From Plakobranchus ocellatus (lineage: Eukaryota > Mollusca > Gastropoda > Plakobranchidae), in NCBI GenBank assembly GCA_019648995.1, contig BLXT01000876.1, forward strand, positions 942,045 through 966,118: a stretch of DNA of 24,074 nucleotides, written 5' to 3'. Of the stretch, positions 18,716 to 24,074 are shown one piece after another. Numbering within the stretch: the stretch's first letter is position 1; the number at the start of each line of letters is the position of its first letter. A model generated the notes under the pieces. It made no database searches, was not told where the DNA came from, and saw only the letters and a list, made by a program, of their open reading frames with translations. Made by a program: the position numbers and the translations under genes.

Positions 18716-19218
18716 CATCACTTGGTCTTTACTGTGTAGCACAGAGATGATAGTAAGAATTATTTTCTCAGCTGATCCAGTAGCAACCCTCTATATAAGA
18801 AAAACATCTTAGCTACCATTTCTGGAACAACTTAAACTGCATCTATTATCATCTAACATTTTAGAAGTCAAGATGTTTCATTCAAAGATTGTTTTTCATT
18901 CTCAATAAACGATGTTTGAAACTAGTCACAGAGATGGAAAATTTCCTGTTTTGGCCTGATTTCCGCGTTCTGTCAAACTACTTTATGTTACTGTTCTGTG
19001 TTGGAACAGATGGTTGCCATTTTATTTCCCTCACCAGGAGTTATATCATTAATTGTAATCATGAACGAATACAATAAACTCTATTTTTCTTTTCTTAAAA
19101 TTGATGCAATAACAAAAATTCATAATCTAAAGATAGTAAAGTGCTATCCTGATCTTACCTAAGTACTTAATTTCATTTTAGAATTGTGATTCATTATAGG
19201 CCTACAAAGCAATCCTCA
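18716..19218. other. Non-coding stretch
   Basis: The frame 18889-19077 ends beside a second AATAAA (about 19072) but has no acceptor or recognisable content. Nothing else is supported. Confidence 0.35.
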
Positions 19219-19345
19219 AACATGCCAGGTCTGCCGATATAATCGGGAGTCTCCTGATTTTTTAAAAAGAAAATACCAGTCTCTCGATTTCCCGATATAA
19301 AGTGAGAAATACCGATTTTTCTTGATATTCTGCTTTGAGGCTTTG
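19219..19345 (+). repeat. Dispersed repeat, CATGCC...CCGAT..CGGGA type, copy A
   Basis: AAACATGCCAGGTCTGCCGAT is followed by repeated short hairpin-like words (CCGATATAATCGGGAG, CTCGATTTCCCGATATAAAG, ACCGATTTTTC). The layout resembles copies B (21530) and C (22939): a CATGCC head, then degenerate CCGATTTT/CGGGA units. It is probably a non-autonomous mobile element. The class is unknown. Confidence 0.35.
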
Positions 19346-20219
19346 AGATACCGACTTTGTATTTTTCTGTTGAGAATTAAAAGAAAAGAGAAATAACCGG
19401 TGAAACTTTTTTTCATTTTAAACATATAATTTTTGGTCATCTAATTCAAGTGAGCAATCTTGATACAAGTACTTGCGGAGCCGGTTGAGACTGTGCTTCA
19501 ACCAATACTGTTCATCCAATGAATAGGTAAATCTGCGAAGTTGGCCGACAGGCAAACTAATCGTGCATGTATTTCCAAGTGGGAACAGTAAAGTTTAAAA
19601 TCCGCGGAGGATATTTGCGCGAAGCAATACATTTGTATAATGTGAATGACCTGTGCCTAGTACAAGCCAGACGAGTGTAGTTCTAGATCTCAAACATGCA
19701 CATGATTATAGTGTAGACCTAGATCGCCACCAGCAAGGCATTTTAGCCCTTTTGTTTGTCTTGTTCTCAATACATCATGATTACCTGAATAAAGAGAAAA
19801 GAACAAAAAAAAAAAAACCCAAATGTTTTTCAAGACGAAGCACAAGGGTATCAACAAACATCAAAGAATTAAATGAAATAGGAAGGTGATGAGTTTTCTC
19901 CATTTTACTTTTTAGAACTTCAGTGTCATCAAGTTTTACTTTTATTTAGTGATCATAGATCTAGAGTCAAGTCCAGACCTTGATCATTTTTTATAATATT
20001 ATATAATCTCAGGACCCGTACATTCATTGTCATCTCCTACCAACACTGTTTAGTGCCAATCATGAACGAAATAGACCTAGGCATAGGCCCTATAGTTTTG
20101 AAAACCCTCAACTTTTTTTTCTTCTTTTTATTAAGGGCATGCCAGAGAAAAAAAACCAGAAAACAAAAAAACAAAAAACTATTAATTGAGGTGTACTTCA
20201 AAGAAATTCAGTGGCATCG
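19346..20219. other. Non-coding stretch
   Basis: Contains a few CpGs at 19545-19625 (GTCCGCGGAGG-like words) and the frame 19653-19889, which is interrupted by a poly-A run and is not convincing. No supported gene. Confidence 0.35.
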
Positions 20220-20221
20220 AT

Positions 20222-20625
20222 GATCATATATGCCACACCTGTGAGCATCGGCGGTAACAAAGTAGAATATGCCGTAATATTTAATTACACACACACACAG
20301 GCCCAAGAGCAAAAGCGCATTAGGTCTACATGCAATATTTTCATGTTCATTGGCAATACATTGTATATCTCAATGTAAGGGAATTTCCTTACCATAAACT
20401 GTCTTGTAAGCTTGGGAATCATAAGGATTTGAATAGTAACAAAAAAAAAGGATTGTGACATAATCCATCATCATCCACTGCCTTACCTGTTAACGTTGAC
20501 GAGCAAAATTTAAAGTTGATTTAGGCCTATCCTATAATTTTACAAAATGTACTGGCAGTGAAGAGAACTTATCAGGAGGGAATTCATTGTTATCATCATC
20601 TGCCTTTCCTGTAAGCGTTGGTAGG
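20222..20625 (-). repeat. Three diverged copies of a ~40-bp motif (ACAGG.AAGGCA..GATGATGAT)
   Basis: On the minus strand, CAACGCTTACAGGAAAGGCA plus a GATGATGAT run (ends near 20590), CAACGTTAACAGGTAAGGCA plus GTGGATGATGATG (ends near 20467) and GATGCTCACAGGTGTGGCA plus ATGATCATCGATG (ends near 20207) align around ACAGG. The ACAGG positions are 122 and 248 bp apart, close to one and two periods. The first copy can be read as an exon (see 20532-20608). The second contains a consensus donor CAG|GTAAGG instead. It may be a decayed tandem repeat. Confidence 0.4.
20532..20608 (-). CDS. Candidate second exon on minus strand (KADDDNNEFPPDKF...)
   Basis: CGCTTACAG precedes 20608 on the minus strand. 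Entered in phase 1, the frame reads R-KADDDNNEFPPDKFSSLPV and ends HFVKL before a TAG at 20532-20534. Phase 1 is what the candidate first exon at 21378-21285 requires, and the intron would be 676 bp with GT and AG ends. The acceptor has a poor polypyrimidine tract, and the segment is one copy of a local repeat, so confidence is low. The family is not recognised. Confidence 0.18.
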
Positions 20626-21002
20626 CTAGCTCTATGATTTGACACAGGCCCAGGTGACATTTATAGGCCTAAACAATATTTGGTTTAGATCCTTGGTTGA
20701 ATTTTTTACGCAAGTATTTTAAGAAAATGAGCAAATTGTGTTCCAACTGATGCCTCAAGTTAGGTTTGATTAGAACAGCCTGCTCTTATGACATTTTGTA
20801 TGATGTGATGCATTATAGCTACAATTATGGGAAAACTCAAGCTTTTTTTCCTTATGCCAATCAGCTTCTCTGTACAGAGGTCAATGTAGATTCTCTCGTA
20901 ACATTACTGGCTATTTTCCAGACTGTATTTTCATGCTGTGACTTGTCAACCTGTGCGTCCACAAGAATTAGACACAGAAGGGAGAGATGAAAGTAAACCT
21001 CG

Positions 21003-21027
21003 ATGGCTGCGACAAAAAACTGTCATG
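21003..21027 (+). CDS. Alternative plus-strand mini first exon (MAATKNCH)
   Basis: ATG 21003 reads MAATKNCH, then meets CATG|GTAAGATC, a good donor, in phase 1. G at +4 but no purine at -3. It would overlap the intron of the minus-strand model at 20532-21378. Very short, and kept only because the donor is strong. Confidence 0.12.
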
Positions 21028-21284
21028 GTAAGATCAGTTTGTTTTCCCAATTCGGAATAAAGACAACAGTTCACTGTTTTTTCCCTGACAGTTTAGAAAG
21101 AAAAGAATTTGCACCCTTTGTTCTTTATCTAATATTCCAAACACCAATAGAAAAACTGTTCAATCTGCACCACCCAACGGCTTCTTCGTTTTAATGAAAG
21201 TGTAAACGAGCCGAGTACAGACAAGCCTGTCAATTGTCATATATTACTGCATGCAACAGAGTACGATAAATCAAGATAGCTTAC

Positions 21285-21378
21285 TGCCGTGGCTGACCCC
21301 GGCAAACTCCTCTTCGTTCACTGCAACTGGCCACAACATGGTGGCGATGCTTTTTGTGCCAAAAAGCGCCAAGTGCAT
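21285..21378 (-). CDS. Candidate minus-strand first coding exon (MHLALFGTKSIATMLW...)
   Basis: Two in-frame start codons, at 21378 (CCCACCATG) and 21339 (GCCACCATG, a full match to the animal start consensus), open a frame of 31 codons reading MHLALFGTKSIATMLWPVAV then NEEEFAGVSHG. It ends at a good donor, GGCA|GTAAGC (21285/21284), in phase 1. The DNA is much richer in G+C and CpG than its flanks, as expected for a promoter-proximal exon. The N-terminus is mildly hydrophobic but not a clear signal peptide. An overlapping frame from an upstream ATG (about 21428) is also open for 36 codons. The product is unknown. Confidence 0.35.
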
Positions 21379-21440
21379 GGTGGGCGAAAGGCGGGCAGTC
21401 TGCACAAGCAGTAATTTATTAGTAACATAAAGGTGGCTAG
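21379..21440 (-). promoter_or_regulatory. Probable 5' leader/promoter-proximal DNA of the 21378 exon
   Basis: On the minus strand this reads into CTGCCCGCCTTTCGCCCACC just before the ATG. It has modest CpG content and no TATA box. The ACAACATGGTGGCGATG stretch inside the exon (plus strand) resembles a YY1-type motif (ATGGCGG-like), often found at first exons. Confidence 0.25.
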
Positions 21441-21529
21441 GCAATATTATTGCTTACTTAACAGGTTCCAATGTGATCTATGGTTTTAAAAAATATATAT
21501 ATATTGCGTATCCTATACGATATCAATAT

Positions 21530-21640
21530 CAGACATGCCTACCGTTTTGGAAATTCCGGATTGGTTCAGGAATTCTACCAGAAAATGACCTGCATTCCGG
21601 AAATCCACATTTTTAATGACTAAATCCAGAATTTTGCTGA
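21530..21640 (+). repeat. Dispersed repeat, CAGACATGCCTACCG type, copy B
   Basis: CAGACATGCCTACCG (21530-21544) is followed by GGAAATTCCGGATTGG, AGGAATTCTACCAG, GCATTCCGGAAATCC and AATCCAGAATTTT. The head word is identical over 13 bp to copy C on the other strand at 22939-22927. The body is a chain of degenerate CCGGAA/TTCCGG units. Confidence 0.45.
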
Positions 21641-22837
21641 TTTGTGATTGGTCATACTCTCAGAAATAATCCTAGTCTAGATGTCTAGCGGCGCTTCTCT
21701 GCATAAATAACCGAGAATATTAAAGGACTTAGAGAAAAAAAATAACGACATTAACATTGTAACAAACTTTTCAAACTTATTAAATGCATGACGCTCTTTG
21801 CTATACCTTTTTTCATAACACCCAGCGGAGGGGTTGGGGTGGTTTGGGGCAAACCTATAGATGCAGTACATCTATAAGATGGACATCATTGTAAGGTCTA
21901 CCATCAGTCCCATCACTGACTGTTGCCGCGTTGACAGTCAGTCATTCACACTGTGACGTCACTCACCTGGTTTTTTTTCAACAGACATATCTTTGCGAGG
22001 AAAGCAAATACAAAAATTCTGATGGCAAATTTGAAATCAGCCACCTCAATTTAAGAAATCAGCGCGGCAGAATTTCAATTTTTATAGAAATAAAGATTTT
22101 TGGGATAATTTTTTCCGTTTTAAATCTGTCAACCTTACTATTGTAGGTCAATGGTTTGGTCGGACTTAATTATCTAGACTTTAAGACTACTATACGTGCA
22201 TTCTTATAAAGTTATATCTTGAGAAGTTATAAACCCAGCATTGATGCCAGGCTCTTGCCTTTGCCAGTCCTATGATAATACTATGAACTATCCATAGATT
22301 TAGATTTTAATATAATACAATCAGGCCTGCTAATCTTGGATAAGTCTACGTCTCTTCAAAATGACCAAAAAGAAATTGCTCTAAACAGAAGCTCCAATCC
22401 TCAAAAGACAACAGCATGGTACTGTATTCGAAAAGAATGCATCGAGGCAATCCGCATCTTAGGGATAGAAAAGGGAAATGTTTAATGGAATTTCCTATTT
22501 GAGAAAAGTTGATAAAATTGAATTCCAAAGGTAACATTGAAATAAGTTACCCAAAATTAAACAAGTCTTTGCAGTACGAGTAGAATGAAAATTTTAAGGA
22601 CACATTTTCTTTTCATAATGTCGTTTGTCTAGGGCCGATTTGCTCAACATTAATGTAAACATATTGGAATGTAAGAACGGAAGCTAAATGTTAAGCAGTT
22701 GGCTTAGTGTTTGTGCCGATTTAGACAGGAACTGTTATCCTCTACACTCTCCCCCGCCCTAAAGGTACACCTCTGTGATAAATTGGCACTTAGTTAAATT
22801 GAGTGGTTTTGTTGTTTTTTTTTTTGTTTAATCAGCG
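21641..22837. other. Non-coding stretch
   Basis: The frames at 21677-21871, 21931-22146 and 22346-22537 lack splice, start or composition support. 21926-21964 has a short GACTGTTGCCGCGTTGACAGTCAGTC segment (split around 21918-21943) with two GACAGTCAGTC/GACTGTT words. Nothing further is supported. Confidence 0.35.
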
Positions 22838-22939
22838 TCAGTTCCCGTCATATTCAGGTTTGTTCCACATTTTTATATAATGTCCTGCATTTTTGCCCTT
22901 GATGTTCCCGAAAAAAAATTTTAAGCGTAGGCATGTCTG
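22838..22939 (-). repeat. Dispersed repeat, CAGACATGCCTACCG type, copy C (inverted)
   Basis: On the minus strand it begins CAGACATGCCTACGC (22939 inward), followed by a TTCGGGAACATC unit, GGGCAAAAATGCAGG, AATGTGGAACAAACC and ending GACGGGAACTGACGC. It has the same head and same unit style as copy B, in opposite orientation. The minus-strand frame 22838-23071 runs through this repeat and is not considered a gene. Confidence 0.45.
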
Positions 22940-23260
22940 CAATATTATTTTATCGATTTTTTTTGTTTTATTTTTCTTTAATAAAGTTGGTTTCAAGAGC
23001 TTCCCATATGTGAAACATTTACATTGTCCACCTAGCAAATAACTATTTACAGCTGTTAGTCTTGGACACATATTATCATATGGCGGGTTTCACAAAATTG
23101 GGGGTTGTATGGAAGTTGCAACTTGCATACAATGGTGTGAGAAAGATAACCCAAAATAAACATTCATTTAACTTTCAATGTGTTATATGTGCCTCAAATT
23201 AACACAAGAAGCAACAAAATGCAACTTGATGACGTATTTCTATTTTTAATTATTTTTTTT
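22940..23260. other. AT-rich non-coding stretch
   Basis: No supported gene or repeat. Confidence 0.35.
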
Positions 23261-23803
23261 TTCTTTGCGGACGTCGTTTTTCAGAATCACAGCATTTCCC
23301 ACTTTAACGTACTATGTAAATATAAGCTATTATTAGAACCAAATTGTTCTTGAAAACCTTTTAGGTGTTATTTAATGCAAGAGTAATTGTAAACGCTATT
23401 AAAAACACATTAAATGCTACAATTTGCTGAGCGAAGGGAAATGTGTGGCTGTTTTAAAATTGCCAAAACGCGGACGTCGTGTGTTTCCGATTGTAGGACC
23501 GTAGACCTAGCCCACTATTAATAGTAATGATATAATGATCACTCTATTGGTGGTAAAAACGTGATGCTTGATATTAGTAGTGTGTATACAACCCCGACAG
23601 ACGGAAGTTTCGTGCATTTAGAGACACTTTATCAGATATTTTCGTTTCGAAGCGGTGTGTTTCCGGCACTGATCGACGTTCGCTAGATAGTTTACTATCA
23701 TCTAGCTTTTGTTTCACGGCGACTTTGGAATCCGATAGCAGATCAAACACAATCTTTTTTCATCGACGATTCTTGTGCTAATTGGAATTCACCTTTAGCG
23801 AAG
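23261..23803 (+). promoter_or_regulatory. CpG-rich promoter and 5' exon with consensus donor
   Basis: CpG density rises sharply from about 23460. GCGGACGTCGT occurs twice (23267-23277 and 23470-23480), each holding the GACGTC palindrome related to ATF/CREB sites. GACGGAAG (about 23599) is an ETS-type site. The segment ends at AGCGAAG|GTAAGTAGAG (23803/23804), one of the best splice donors in the window. No ATG-initiated long frame precedes the donor, so this is most likely a 5' untranslated first exon of a gene extending right. The start of transcription cannot be placed. Confidence 0.5.
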
Positions 23804-24074
23804 GTAAGTAGAGTGCTAATGCTTAATTAAAATTGTGTTTCTTATCGACGTTCGCGGCGACATTCGCTCTAGATCTACAAATTCGGTGTGTTCCAAAACA
23901 TTTTTTGACAAACATAGATGCTTTTAGGCTATAGTAGTGTGGTAAAACCAAAGTTAGTTTGCATTTCGTTGTTCTTTGTGGTTTTAGGTCAAATATTTCT
24001 TCTTTTTTTTTTCAAATTCAATAGTATGCAATCTCTAAGCTTTGAAACTGGGTAGATCTAGTCGGGTGCGAGCG
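23804..24074 (+). other. Probable start of first intron, CpG still high
   Basis: After the donor, ATCGACGTTCGC (23844-23855) repeats exactly a word at 23672-23683, and CGGTGTGTTCC (23885 on) echoes CGGTGTGTTTCCG (23653 on) and GTGTGTTTCCG (23480 on). A CpG-rich intron start is usual for a promoter region. The sequence is cut by the window edge. Confidence 0.4.

Noticed and set aside
1-24074. CRISPR arrays, bacterial operons, rRNA, prophage or integron
   Set aside because: No regularly spaced identical repeats, no long bacterial-type frames, and no ribosome binding sites. Sequence character is that of an animal genome.

Overview
The window looks like non-coding and repeat-rich DNA from an animal nuclear genome. 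It is AT-rich (about one third G+C by eye) and full of homopolymer runs. It has no operons and no ribosome binding sites. Apart from one transposase relic, no open frame is longer than chance allows at this composition. Two things point to a gastropod mollusc, most likely a sacoglossan sea slug (Elysia/Plakobranchus type). One is the abundance of TCTAGATC/TAGATC and TAGGCCTA words. The other is a tRNA-derived SINE-like repeat near 5221-5400 whose reverse translation (a VPAD..R.D.LA motif) I remember from many predicted proteins of those slugs. The lineage call is inference from memory and was not searched.

Layout. 1-130 is a CpG-rich edge with a possible minus-strand first exon. 650-820 holds fragments resembling pogo/Tigger terminal repeats. 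2859-3030 is a CpG-rich block with a perfect hairpin and a minus-strand splice donor. 4225-4810 is the most regulatory-looking segment: a CCAAT box, a CpG cluster, a CACGTG palindrome, an exact IR3 nuclear-receptor element (AGGTCA-3-TGACCT) and an exact DR2 element, then a start codon in good context with a GTAAG donor. 5127-6460 holds a C-rich tract, the SINE and two tandem duplications. 8150-9460 holds TAGATC-rich DNA and a 97%-identical 188-bp tandem duplication. 9617-10170 holds a repeated reversed CCAAT box and a possible short first exon with a diverged second copy.

The one certain protein-coding relic is a Tigger-like (pogo / Tc1-mariner superfamily) transposase at about 12048-13600. 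It is broken by four in-frame stops and about seven frameshifts, and a terminal inverted repeat ends at 14074 beside a TA. After it come a diverged ~193-bp tandem repeat (15235-15660), a possible minus-strand terminal exon with a 29-codon frame (17133-17306), a second SINE tail (about 18125-18228), and a phase-consistent pair of plus-strand exons with a polyadenylation signal (18387-18693). Beyond these lie three scattered copies of a CAGACATGCCTAC-type repeat (19219, 21530 and, inverted, 22939), a minus-strand first-exon candidate (21285-21378), and a CpG-rich promoter/5' exon with a consensus donor at 23803/23804 that probably begins a gene running off the right edge.

No bacterial-type system, CRISPR array, rRNA or intact tRNA was found. 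All exon models are proposals from splice signals, reading-frame phase and start context. None was recognised as a known protein family, and the genes they belong to would lie mostly outside the window or be very small.
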